The position numbers were made by a program, and so were the translations under genes. This document shows, piece by piece, positions 8,901 to 18,595 of a DNA stretch of 18,765 bases. Each line of letters opens with the position of its first letter. The stretch's first letter is position 1. Origin of the DNA: Acanthamoeba castellanii str. Neff (lineage: Eukaryota; Discosea; Longamoebia; Acanthamoebidae); contig NW_004457579.1 in NCBI RefSeq assembly GCF_000313135.1, forward strand, positions 1 through 18,765. Direction: 5' to 3'. The notes beneath the pieces are model-generated. The model saw nothing but the letters and a program-made list of their open reading frames with translations. It was not told the origin of the DNA and did no database searches.

Positions 8901-10922
8901 AGAGCGTGGGCGCGCCCACGACAGGCAGAGCAACCATGGAAACGACGACGACGTCGGAGACGCCGACGCCGACGCAGTCGAAGGCAACGCCGCCACAGCC
9001 GCATCGGTGGCGGACGAGAAGGGCGAGCGATCAACGTCGCGACGGACCTCCAGGTACTCCGAGCGTTTTTTTCCTTCTATTTCTATTTTATTATTTTATT
9101 TTAGGTTTTTTATTTTTGGCGGCACACACCTCTGTCGGATAGAACACGCACTCACGCACGACACGCGCGCATGACACGGCACACACGGCACGCGCGCGCG
9201 CAGAGTCACACTCTCCCTCACCCTATTCATAGCCACGAGCACCGCCACCGCTGCGCTCATTTACCACCACCTCCACCACGATTCCCTCCTCCGCTACCAT
9301 CACCGCCCTTCCCTGGTGGTGATGGCGGCGCTTGTGATAGCGTTGTTGACCCTCTTCTGGTTGGAGCCCTTCTTGTCCTCCTCTAACCTCTCCGCTCCTC
9401 CTGTGTTGCTCACCACGACACGACACGACACGACACGACACGACACGACACGACACGACACGACACGACACGACACGACACGACATCACACGGCACGGCA
9501 CGGCACGGCACGGCACGGCACGGCACGACACGACCAACGACACGACACGCACAGGCAATTCAGCGATTCGCCGAGTGCGAGGTCGCGCATGTTGGGCGCC
9601 CCGCGGCGGAGTCTGTCGGACACAAACCTGCGGGCGACGTATCTGGCCGACGAGCGGCGCCAGGAGAGCCTCAAGGAGAAGCGCCGGAAACTGCGGCGCA
9701 GCCGGTCCATCAACCTGCTCGAGCTCTACAAGGCCAAGCACACCACCCGCAAAGAACGGTACGCGCGCGTGTCGTGTGTCATCGACGACACGACCAACGA
9801 CTAACGACTGCGCAGTCCGGTGGTCCCGATCACCGAGCTGCGGCCGACACAGTTCACCGTGGGCATGTTGGCCGTGTCGCACCAGACGAAGAAGATCAAC
9901 AAAATGGCTAAGTACGCCCCCGGCCTGTCGTAGTTCGCAGTGTCAGCGATGTTATGCGCTGACTTGCAAGCGTGTGCGGTGTGTGCGGTGTGCGTGGTGT
10001 GTGGCTGAAGGACGTGCGGCGAGGCCAAGCTGATCAAGTACATCGGCAAGAAGACGGTGCCGGTGGTCGTCGGACCGGAGCAGAGGTTCTACATGCTCGA
10101 CCGACACCACGCCGCCCGCGCCCTCTGGGTACCGCCAGCCATACCGCACACGACACACGGCACACGGAACACGGCACACGACACGACGCACACGGCACAC
10201 GGCACACGACACGACGCACATACGACACAGCACATGGACTTCGAGGCTCACCGCACAGCTCGCGTTGGCCCGCAGGACTCGGAGGTGGACGCGGCTCTGA
10301 AGGTGCTGCACGTGCAGATCCTGGCCGACCTGTCGGGCTTGAGCGAGGACGAGTTCTGGGACAAGATGAAGCGCAACAAGTGCACCTACCTCACCAAGCA
10401 CGGGCAGGACCCGCTCTCCCCCGTACGTCCCGCACACGCACCGCCACCAACGACGCACGCAAAGGCCTGGGCTGACACGGCCGCGCCGGCGCAACAGGAC
10501 CTGCTGCCGCCCAATGTGGGGGAGCTGAGCGACGACGCCTATCGCAGCCTGGCGTGGGCGGTCAAAAGCCGAAAGGGCTTCAAGGCCACCTCCATCCCCT
10601 TTGCCGAGTTCATCTGGGCCGGTACGTTGTGTGCGTGTGCGTGTGCGTGTTGTGTGTGTGTTTACGTGTGTTTACGTGTGTGTCGTATTTGCGCTGATTG
10701 TGTCTTGTGCCAGACTTTCTGCGGGAGCAGCTGCGCAAAGAGCTGGGAGGCGAGGAGGACATCTACGCGGTGGTAGGAGAGGCCATTGACACGTGCCACT
10801 CTGCGTGCGCCGCCCACCTTCCCGGGTACATTGCGCCGCCGCTTAATGACGCAGCAACAACCAGCACGACCACAGCCACCGCCACCACCTCGCCCAGCTC
10901 CTCCCCTTCCCCATCAGTGTGA
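5973..10922 (+). CDS. Lys/Ala-rich low-complexity protein with C-terminal ParB-like nuclease (ParBc_2-type) domain
   Basis: Exons: 5973-6183, 6295-9053 (with a frame break at about 8031-8052), 9555-9758, 9816-9911, 10011-10128, 10276-10422, 10498-10621, 10714-10922. All joins are in phase, for about 1,288 residues. Residues 1-990 are low complexity: Ala, Ser, Gly and acidic tracts with several Lys/Arg clusters that resemble nuclear localisation signals (K-rich run near 82-105; HRKKRKKRKK at ~825; VKKKKKKKK at ~911). Residues ~1060-1245 match the putative ParB-like nuclease family (Pfam ParBc_2): ITELRPTQFTVGM, KTVPVVVGPEQRFYMLDRHH with AARALW following, ILADLSGLSEDEFWDKM, LSDDAYRSLAWAV, IPFAEFIWADFL. 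The His pair at 1122-1123 lies in the conserved active or ligand-binding box. The family is chiefly bacterial, so transfer is likely. The tail is Thr/Ser/Pro-rich. The splice at 10276 has an in-frame alternative acceptor at 10231 that adds 15 residues. Cellular role unknown. Confidence 0.85.
6184..6294 (+). other. Intron, 111 bp, stop-free and a multiple of three
   Basis: Donor G|GTTCGT and acceptor CCTGCAG|GTGG. Reading straight through adds 37 residues, including a hydrophobic and a Ser-rich stretch. Splicing joins an ET codon pair to GGPPEASPQ. The pyrimidine-rich 3' part (cttcttcttcttc, ccccctccccctg) supports a true intron. If it is retained, the reading frame is kept. Confidence 0.6.
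9054..9554 (+). other. Unusually long intron (501 bp) with T-rich 5' part and pentanucleotide satellite
   Basis: Donor AG|GTACTCC at 9054 and acceptor CACAG|G at 9554, joining in phase (Arg codon split ag|g). All other introns of this gene are 57-147 bp. It holds a T/A-rich tract (9066-9118), a CACACG/CGCGCG patch (about 9126-9200), a moderately GC-rich middle (9205-9410) and the ACACG/CACGG satellite (9413-9540). A small exon could hide in 9205-9410; one frame there encodes a hydrophobic run (MAALVIALLTLFWLEPFL), but I could not place a pair of splice sites with confidence. Confidence 0.55.
9413..9540. repeat. Pentanucleotide minisatellite (CGACA)n followed by (CGGCA)n
   Basis: Nearly perfect tandem copies of the five-base unit CGACA run from about 9413 to 9487. 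They switch to the variant unit CGGCA at about 9490-9528, then back to CGACA with interruptions up to the 3' splice site. The switch in unit type within one array suggests slippage followed by homogenisation of a mutant unit. It lies wholly inside the 501-bp intron, close to its acceptor. Confidence 0.9.
10129..10275 (+). other. Intron (147 bp) inside the ParB-like domain, made of CACACGG/CACACGA repeats
   Basis: Donor TGG|GTACCGCC and acceptor CCGCAG|GACTCG. It splits the ParB-like domain between the HH box and ILADLSGL. Its core (10143-10235) is a degenerate repeat of CACACGGCACACGACA. It is a multiple of three without a stop. A second acceptor (GACACAG|CAC at 10230) is also in frame. Bacterial family members have only a short connection at this point, which favours the acceptor at 10275. 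Confidence 0.6.
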
Positions 10923-12247
10923 GGCACCCATAAAGTGTAGCTGGCCTGCACTGTAAGCTGCCCTAAATGCAGGTGCTCCTTTATAAATACAGCAAAAAAT
11001 CATCTAACAGTGTCATCTACAAAATGGCCATAAAAATCATCTGTCATCTGTGCAATGAGCATAAAAATCATCTATTGTCTGCCAAATGGGCATAAAAATC
11101 AACTGTCATCTGCATAAAAAAAATCTGTCATCTGTGAAATGGGCATAAACATCATCTGCATAAAATCATCTGTCATCTGCAAAATGGGCTTAAAAATCAT
11201 CTGTCATCTGTGCAATGGGTATAGAAATCATCTGTCATCTGCTAAATGGGCTTAAAAATCATCTGTGCAAAAAACAATCTGCAATAAATCATCTGTCATC
11301 TGCAACATGGGCATTAAAATCATCTGTCATCTGCAATAAATCATCTGCAAGAAATCATTTGTCATCTGTGAAATGGGCATAAAAATCATCTGTCATCAGC
11401 AAAAAATCATCTGTCATCTGCAAAATGGGCATTATATCATTTCATCTGCACCAAAATCATCTGTCATCTGCATAAAAATCATATGTCATCTGCTGTTATT
11501 GGGCATAAAAATCATCTGTCATCTGCATAAAAATCATCTGTCATCCAAAATGGCCATAAAAATCATCTGTCATCTGCACAAAAATCATCTGTCATCTGCA
11601 TCTGTCACCTGCCAAAATGGGCTTTAAATCATCTGTCATCTGCATAAAAAGCATCTGTCATCACACAAAAAGCCTGTCATCACACAAAAATCATCTGTAT
11701 AAAAAGCATCACTCATCTGCATAACAACCATCTGTCATTGCACAAAAATCATCTGTCATCTGTGAAATGGGTATCTGTGAAATGGCCATAAAAATCATCT
11801 GTCATCTGCACAATGAGCATAAAAATCATCTGTTGTCTGCAAAATGGGCATAAAAATCAACTGTCATCTGCATAAAAATCATCTGTCATCTGCATAAAAA
11901 TCCACAAAATCATCTGTAAACATATCCAAAAATGGCCATAAAAATCATCTGTCACCTGAAATATAGCCACAAAATCATATGTAAACTTATCCAAATATTC
12001 AACTGTCACTCAGCACACAAGTAGATGAAAACAAAAACAACAAAATAACAAAGATACCACAAAAACCTCCTGCTGCTGTCGACAGAAAGCTGCTCTTGCC
12101 CAGTGGTGGTGGGGGCAGGCAATGGTCAGCCAAGGAGCTGATGGGGGGTGACTGAGCAGGCAGGCAGGTGGGTGGGAGGGTTGAAGGAGAGCTCATACCT
12201 CATGTGCTGGTGCAAGCATGCAGGAGAAGCCAACAATTATTTACTCT
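10923..12247. other. Intergenic region between convergent genes, filled by a minisatellite and 3' flanks
   Basis: The ParB-like gene ends at 10922 and the methyltransferase gene ends at 12248 on the other strand. CATAAAG at 10930-10936 and a TTTATAAATAC element near 10980 are the closest things to a plus-strand poly(A) signal. About 1 kb is the tandem array listed separately. From about 12010 to 12247 the sequence is unique, mixed-composition DNA without a supported gene. A minus-strand ORF at 11999-12196 shows no family features. Confidence 0.6.
10994..11972. repeat. Degenerate 22/31-bp minisatellite array built on ATCATCTGTCATCTG
   Basis: The basic unit is about 22 bp (CATAAAAATCATCTGTCATC plus TG). 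Many copies carry an extra AAAATGGG-type segment, giving a 31-bp unit. Copies are imperfect and the two unit lengths alternate irregularly over about 1 kb. The array is far more AT-rich than the flanking genes. A block at 11021-11119 reappears at 11780-11878 with only a few differences and shares the rare variant ATCAACTGTC, showing a higher-order duplication. CATCTG, which fits the E-box consensus CANNTG, occurs dozens of times. There is no unique spacer pattern, so it is not CRISPR. Confidence 0.93.
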
Positions 12248-13610
12248 TCAGTCCTCAAAGCCCACAAGCGGCAGCTTGTAGAGCAGCAGGCGTTCATGGC
12301 CAGCATCAGGGAAATCTGCCAGTGGTTGGCCCAGGTTGAATGGTGGCGCCCGCATGTTGATCGGCTCGTAGCCACCTGTGTGGCCCACTCCGCCACGTCA
12401 GTGAGTTTGTTGGGTTGGGTAGTGTTTTAAGTTGATTGCATATAGCAACAAAACACGCACCGAATTGGATGTCTTTGTTGATGGCGTTGGAGGGGTCGTG
12501 GGTGAGCAGGAGGTACTTGGAGCCGGTCTTGTTGAAGTTGCGCAGCACGCGCTTGACGGCCTCGTGCGGGAGGTGCTGCAGGAACTCGCGTGAGAAGATG
12601 AGGTCCCAGCCCTGGCTCCAGTTGTGCGTGTTGGTCGGGTACTCCTGCTGGGCCTGCAGCACCAGCTTGTCGACAAACTCGAACCCGTCGACCACGTCAG
12701 CGCAGTAGAACTGGAACACATGCGGCTGCTTGGTTGGCCACGCGGCCTTGGCCTTCTCGATGTTGCCCGGCACAATGTCCACTCCTGCACCCCACCACGT
12801 CTCAAAAATAAATAAACAATCAATATATATATATTGTATAATTGAGATGAGAGAGACCATAAAATAATCTTATTTCGACACGCATATATGACATAAACAA
12901 GACTTAAGAAAATCTAAAAAGAGAAGGAGACGAACCGACGTAGGTGACGTTGAGGGCCTCGAAATTGATGAGCGGCATCCAGGAGAAGGAGCCGCACGGG
13001 GAGTCGAGCATGGTGCGAATGCCATACTGGCGGACAACGGTCTCGATGGCCACCCTCGCCTGTGCCGACGCTTCCGCCGTGCTACCAGGTCCGCTCCTTG
13101 GTGTGACAACTCCCGGTTAGGTTTCCGAGAGAGAAAGAGTGGTGCAGGGTGGAGAGAACCTGTCGTCCGGTCCCCAGGCGAAGTTGTCCCAGATGCGTTG
13201 GAACTCCTCCTTCCTTCGCTTCTTGCTTGGGTCCAACCTGCGCCCGGCCCCACCACGCCCGCCATCACAAAGAACAAGGCGTCGCAGAGTTAAAGATGTA
13301 AGAAATGGTATGAAAAAGAGATAAAAGTACATATTTAGCGCTATGGTTTGTGGTACCGATCTATCTCCAGCAGGGCCTCGGCGAGTCGCCGCTCAATCAG
13401 CTCTTCGTCGCCTCCCTTTTGATCTTCTTCGTCTTGGAATGGCAGTCCGAGGCCCTCGTGGGTCTGGAGAAGATGCTCAACGCGCCGGAGCGAGCGCGAC
13501 AGGGCACTGAGTTCATCGTAGAGGGACATGTAGGAGTAGACTACGATTAGGGCCACCACCAGCAGGCCCACCTTCCAAACTGGTGGCAAAGGCCTCATGG
13601 CGGACCGCAT
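12248..13610 (-). CDS. Type II membrane-anchored class I SAM-dependent methyltransferase
   Basis: Exons read downward: 13610-13357, 13237-13160, 13096-12936, 12784-12461, 12375-12248. All phases agree and the gene ends in TGA, giving 314 residues. Residues 13-30 form a single hydrophobic helix (VWKVGLLVVALIVVYSY) after a short basic N-terminus. A charged heptad-like stem follows (about 32-105), the layout of a Golgi/ER type II protein. The methyltransferase fold begins near 98 (EEFQRIWDNFAWG, then SGPGSTAEAS at 112-121). Motif I is LDSPCGSFSWM (141-151), followed by TYVGVDIVPGNIEKAK, which should hold the SAM ribose acid (D167). Next come WDLIFSREFLQHLP and KYLLLTHDPS. The C-terminus has the family signature DIQFGGYEPINMRAPPFNL. 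The substrate is not evident from sequence; family members with this SGPGS/PCG-F-WM layout are widespread in bacteria and algae, mostly uncharacterised. Start chosen at 13610 because the upstream in-frame stretch is AT-rich and looks like leader. Confidence 0.9.
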
Positions 13611-14338
13611 GCTCCACCCTGCTCCTTTCACTTTGGCCTGTAAATGTCTGTTGGAAGCAAAGAAAGAACAGAAAAAGGAAAATAATCCTATTAGCTCATA
13701 TCCTATTTGTTTTTGCAAAAAGCTATTGTGTGCTGGAAAATGGGTCACCCTCTGGCTCCCCTTCCATCCTGAGAAAAAGCCAAGGAAGTGGGGAACAAAG
13801 CTAAGAAGAGAAGCCCTTTGTGTCCAATGCCAAGGCAAATACAGCAGATTAAGAAATGGCATTCAATCACATTAAAAAAAAAATCAACAAATGGCCTCAA
13901 AAGACAACTTTTGGTGTTGGGTTGCTACAACTGACCTCCAACATAAGGCTGCCTCAGTGTTTGTGTGACCACCTGCACCTGTACAAATGAAGGGCTGTCT
14001 GTGAGTGGTTGGTTGTTGGAACACAGGTGAACGTAATGTACGTGGTTCACACCACTTGCGTCACGTCAACAACAAACACAGGGAAAGTCATGTGTTCGTC
14101 AAACACGGGGAGTTACAACTGCGGTACGTCCGGAGGTTTCCGGTTTTGTTTTAAGGTGGCTGGGTCCCCATTGGCCCATCCTCGACTATCGGCCCAGTAC
14201 CTTACTCCTGGTCCTCTTCCTCCACCAGTTCTTCGCCGTCTTCCGCTACCACCGCGACCAAGCCGTCTCTCGAAGAAAGCGAAGGCCAACACAACCACCA
14301 CCAGGCCACCTCCGACACACACAGCACACAACAGACAC
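13611..14338. promoter_or_regulatory. Divergent upstream region of the methyltransferase and glutamate dehydrogenase genes
   Basis: This 728-bp stretch separates two divergent start codons. The left half (13620-13900) is A-rich and holds no supported gene. The frame of the GDH start is open back to 14009 with in-frame ATGs at 14036 and 14093, so part of 14036-14338 may be coding or 5' leader. A near-perfect palindrome lies at 14027-14050. No TATA box stands out. Confidence 0.4.
14027..14050. promoter_or_regulatory. Palindrome GTGAACGTA-ATG-TACGTGGTTCAC upstream of GDH
   Basis: The left arm GTGAACGTA pairs with the right arm TACGT-GG-TTCAC, leaving a two-base bulge and a three-base centre. 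The centre is an ATG that is in frame with the GDH coding sequence. It could be a protein-binding site in the divergent promoter or a hairpin in the 5' leader. Function is not shown. Confidence 0.3.
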
Positions 14339-17300
14339 ATGCAGTCCCAGGTGACCACACAGAAGGCGGAGGTGCTCGCACTCCTCCGCAAGGACGGCAA
14401 GATCAACGCCGACCTCGTCGAAGGCGAGGTCGATTGGTTCTTCGAGTACACCACCCACCCGAATTCCATTCTTCCAATGATTTTTTTTTAATTACGCATC
14501 ATTTCTTTCCTTTCAATCCTCCTCTTTGCTTTCTAATGAGATAATACGAATAATTGATCGATCGGGATTGGTTTAATCGTTGACGACAAATGGTGATTCC
14601 CCTTGCAGTAAACTGGGTATGGTGGACAACTACTTCACGAGCCAGTCGGCCGAGGTAATCGCCAAGCACATCTCGGCCATCTACGCCAACAAGATGCTCT
14701 CCTCGGCCGAGAGGTACGACCACGACCACGACCACAAACCAATGAATAATAATATTTATTTTAAATCAGAAAAAAAAGAATAATGCTTCCGAGTGGGGTC
14801 ACCGGAGGTATTTCTTTTTTTAAATCAAAAAAATAATATACTAATAAATAATAATAATATTTGATCTTATAATTGCTTCTGTTTGGTGCCAATGTTGTTA
14901 GATATATTAATACTAAATATTTTTGTTAAATGTAGTGGCAAGGTGAAGATCAACATCCAGCAGGAGCACAAAGACGGCGCCATCTTCGCCTGCAACTCGG
15001 TTCCCGGCTCGCAGACCTCGCCCGCCGTCGCCATCGAGCGCCGACTCGACGAACGCTACCTCGCTCTCCAGGACGACGGCTCCTCCTATCGCGTCCAGGG
15101 TAAGTCGGTGTATTGTGCGTGCGTGCGGTCGTGCGGTGCCTGTGCGCGCGTGTGGCGAAAAGAAGGAGAGAAATGCACGCGGACGTGTCGTGTGCCCCAG
15201 CAACTAACAACACGACACACACCACTCTACGCTACATTTCTGCCCGACAGTCTACAGGTCGTCGGGCTTCGTGTCTTCGGAGCAGCAGCAGAACCTGCGC
15301 CTCTACGTTGTGAACAAGGCCAACTATGGCAGCGACGAGGCCGACCCGGCGCAGCTCCGCGACGAGCTGGACATCAACAAGATCGGCGATCGCGATTTCC
15401 TGGTCAAGGCGTCGGCCAGCACCAAGGAGATCTACCAGAACATCCTGCGGAAGGCGGCCAGGATTCCCGGCCCGGTGATCGAGTCCTACGACGCCGAGGT
15501 AGGCGAGAAGCGCATCGTCATCTGCTACCGCCGCGGCACCACGACCCGCTTCTTCGGTGCCCTGACCGACCTCTACCACTACCACGGCTTCGTCGCCCGC
15601 AAGAAGTTCGTCGAGCAGTTCGCCAACGGTTTCCTCATCGTCTGCCTCTACCTCACCACCCCGGCCTCCCAGCCCGCCCAAGGTGCCCTCCCCCCTTCGG
15701 ACACCGCAACGACCACCACACCACACTCATCACCACTGACCGTGTGTCGTGTCGTGTGTCGCACATTAGACGCGGCTGATGTGAACGCGCGGATGCGGTT
15801 GTTCGAGAAGGAGGCGAACCTGATCTACATCCTGCCGTCGTCGCGGATGGCGTCGCTGCTGCAGGCCGGTGAGCTGAGCGAGGAGGAGTGCGTGTACGCG
15901 CACGCCGCGTGGAAGTTCGCGGCGCACTTCATCAACCGCATGGGCTCGGAGTACCACGCGCTGCGCAAGGCGCTCGACATGCGCGACGAGCGCCACGCGG
16001 GCCTCATGGCCGCGCTCAAGCGGCGCCTGGTTAACGCCACCTTCACCGAACACTCGATCGGTGACGTCATCATGGCCAACCCGGCCATGGTAAAGCTCCT
16101 CTACCGTGACTTTGCGCGCCTCCACAACCCGGCCGACGCCGACGCCCAGGCCAGCCTCCAGCTCGGCGCCGACGCCCTCGCCGCCCGGCGCGACGAGGTC
16201 CTCGCCGCGATCAAGCGTCACGCCGCCGCGTCGGAGCAGGACCAGGAGATCTTCGGCATGTTCCTCACCTTCAACCGCCACGTCGTCAAGACCAACTTCT
16301 ACAAGGTCGACAAGGTGGCCCTCTCGTTCCGCCTCAGCCCCGAATTCCTGGACGACCAGGAGTACCCCCAGCGACCCTTTGGCATTTTCTACATCATCGG
16401 CGACGAATTCCGCGGATTCCACGTTCGGTACACACACGACACACACGACACTCACACAACACACACGCACGACACTCACGACACGACACACGGTGACAGG
16501 TTTTCGGACGTAGCGCGCGGAGGCGTGCGTATTGTGCGGTCGCGCGACACGGAGTCGTACGCGACGAACGCGCGCCACATGTTCGAGGAGTGCTACGGGC
16601 TGGCCAACACGCAGGAGCGGAAGAACAAGGACATCCCCGAGGGCGGGTCCAAGGGCGTGATCCTGCTCGACCTCGCCAAGGCCGCCCACGGCCAGCCTCA
16701 CAAGCCCGAACAGGCCGAGAACGCCTTCAAGAAATACGTCGACAGCATTCTCGACATTCTTCTCTCCAGCCAAGGTACCCTTATTATTCATGATTTAAAT
16801 GGGTAGTTTATTTAATTTATTATCTGTGATGCATTTTGCGTGTGTCGTGTCGAGTGCACAACTAATGAAGAAGTGCGAATGAATGTGTAGAGACGAGGCG
16901 GGAGCAGGCGATTGTGGACCACTACAAGACGGAGGAGATCCTGTTCCTGGGACCCGACGAGGGCACGGCCGACGTGATGGACTGGGCCTCGCAGCGGGCC
17001 AAGGAGCGGGGCGCCTCGTTCTGGAAGGCCTTCACCACCGGCAAGTCCCGCTCCCTCGGCGGCATTCCTCACGTACTACTCCCATTCCTGCTCTCGCTTT
17101 CGTTCTTTCGTTCTTTCTTCTTTCTTTCGTTCTTTCTTCTTCTTTCTTTCTTCCGTCACAATCACACGCACACTCATACGGGGGGGGGACGACAGGACAT
17201 GTACGGCATGACCACGCGCTCGATCCACCAGTACGTGGTGGGCATCCTCGCCAAGCTGGGCATCGACGAAGCCGACGTCACCAAGTTCCAAACCGGTACG

Positions 17301-18595
17301 TGTGTTGTGACCACCCGTGGCCACGACCTTTTTCTTGGCCCGGCCTCACCTCACCTCACCGTCGTGTCGTGTCGTTGTCGATAGGCGGACCCGACGGCGA
17401 TCTCGGATCGAACGAGATCAAGATCTCGCGGGACAAGACCATCGGCATCGTTGATGGCTCGGGCGTGCTGTACGACCCGCAGGGAATCGACCGCGAGGAG
17501 CTCCGTCGCCTGGCGGACGCGCGCCTCATGGTGCGAGAGTTCGACCGCGCCCGGCTCTCCGCCGGCGGCTTCCTCGTCGACGTCAACGACCGCGAGGTGA
17601 CGCTGCCCGACGGCACCGTCGTCGACAACGGCCTCAACTTCCGCAACGAGTTCCACCTCAACCCGCTCTCGTCGGCCACGCTCTTCGTGCCCTGCGGCGG
17701 CCGCCCCGAGGCCGTCAACATCAGCAACGTCGACAAGTTCTTCCACCACCGGCGCTCCACCGCCACCACCGCCGGCGGCGCTCCCGAGCGCGTGCCGCGG
17801 TTCAAGTACATCGTCGAGGGCGCCAACCTGTTCTTCACGCAGGAGGCGCGCCTCGTGCTCGAGGAGGCCGGCGTGGTGATCTTCAAGGACGCCAGCGCCA
17901 ACAAGGGCGGCGTGACGTCGTCGTCGCTCGAGGTCCTGGCTGCGCTGGCGCTCAAGGACGACGAGTTCCTGGCCCACATGACCGTCCAGAAGTCAGCCGA
18001 CACCGGCGACGAGGTGGTGCCCGACTTCTACCGCCGCTACATCGAGAACGTCCACCAGATCATCGAACGCAACGCCGCCCTCGAATTCCAGGCCGTCTGG
18101 GATGGTACGCAGCACCTTGCGATGCCTTATGTCGATTGCATTTTTATTATATTAATCCATTTGTGCGTTGTGCAGCGAACAAGCGAACGGGGCTGCCGCG
18201 CTCGGTGATCGCCGACCTGGTGTCGACCAAGATCAACGGCCTCAACGTTCAGATCCAAAACTCCAACCTGTGGACCAACCAGGCCTTCAAGTAAGTCCTC
18301 CCTGTCGTGGTGTTGTTGATTGGTGTTTGCTGATCGCGTATTGATGGTGATTGGCGGTACCGTTTGTGTCGCGCGCGACAGGAACCTGGTGTTGGCCGAG
18401 GCCTGCCCTCCGGTCCTGTTGGAGCTGGTGGGTGGCGTGGCGGGTCTGTGCCAGCGCGTGCCGGAGAACTACCTGCGTGCCATCTTCGGCGCCTACCTCG
18501 GCAGCCGCTACATCTACCGGTACGGCCTCGAGACCAGGGAGTTCGACTTCTTCGATTTCGTGCAGCCCTACTTCGACCGGATCGCCGCCCAGTAA
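14339..18595 (+). CDS. GDH2: NAD-specific glutamate dehydrogenase, large type (GDH2-like)
   Basis: Eleven exons: 14339-14445, 14609-14713, 14936-15099, 15251-15682, 15770-16427, 16500-16774, 16891-17072, 17196-17295, 17385-18104, 18176-18290, 18382-18595. All are GT-AG and in phase, giving 1,023 residues ending in TAA. This matches the usual length of fungal GDH2-type (~115 kDa) enzymes, which turn glutamate and NAD into 2-oxoglutarate, ammonium and NADH. The N-terminal part (about 30-270) includes an ACT-like region (LRLYVVNKANYG; FFGALTDLYHYHGF). The catalytic core has FHVRFSDVARGGVRIV (about 486-501), PEGGSKGVILL with K540, and LFLGPDEGTADVMDW (598-612). The dinucleotide-binding half has TGGPDGDLGSNEI (about 674-686), DGSGVLYDP and YIVEGANLFFTQEAR. 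No key residue appears missing. Start chosen at MQSQVTTQKAEV; an in-frame acid-free extension upstream could add a mitochondrial presequence. In amoebae and fungi this enzyme mainly degrades glutamate. Confidence 0.96.
16430..16496. repeat. CACACGACA repeat inside a GDH intron
   Basis: The 72-bp intron 16428-16499 is almost entirely degenerate ACACGAC/ACTCAC repeat. It is a multiple of three and stop-free, and it interrupts the catalytic FHVRFSDVARGG motif exactly after the Arg codon's second base. Confidence 0.85.
17084..17158. repeat. Polypyrimidine TTTCTTTCG tract in a GDH intron
   Basis: Inside intron 17073-17195 the plus strand is an almost pure pyrimidine run of TTCGTTCTTTC and TTCTTTCTTTC units, followed by CACACG and a run of nine G residues just before the acceptor. 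A long homopurine-homopyrimidine block of this kind can form triplex DNA. Confidence 0.8.

Noticed and set aside
9223..9882. Minus-strand ORF of 219 codons
   Set aside because: Much of it is the satellite translated as VSCRVVSCR repeats; the rest is antisense of supported exons.
11373..11627. ORF of 84 codons inside the minisatellite
   Set aside because: It is the repeat unit translated (IKIICHLHK repeats); open only because the unit lacks stops in that frame.
10994..11972. CRISPR-like regularly repeated array
   Set aside because: Repeats abut each other with no unique spacers of constant length, unit length varies between 22 and 31 bp, and the context is eukaryotic with introns. It is a minisatellite.
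15766..16791. Minus-strand ORF of 341 codons opposite GDH
   Set aside because: Antisense shadow of the GDH catalytic exons caused by codon bias.
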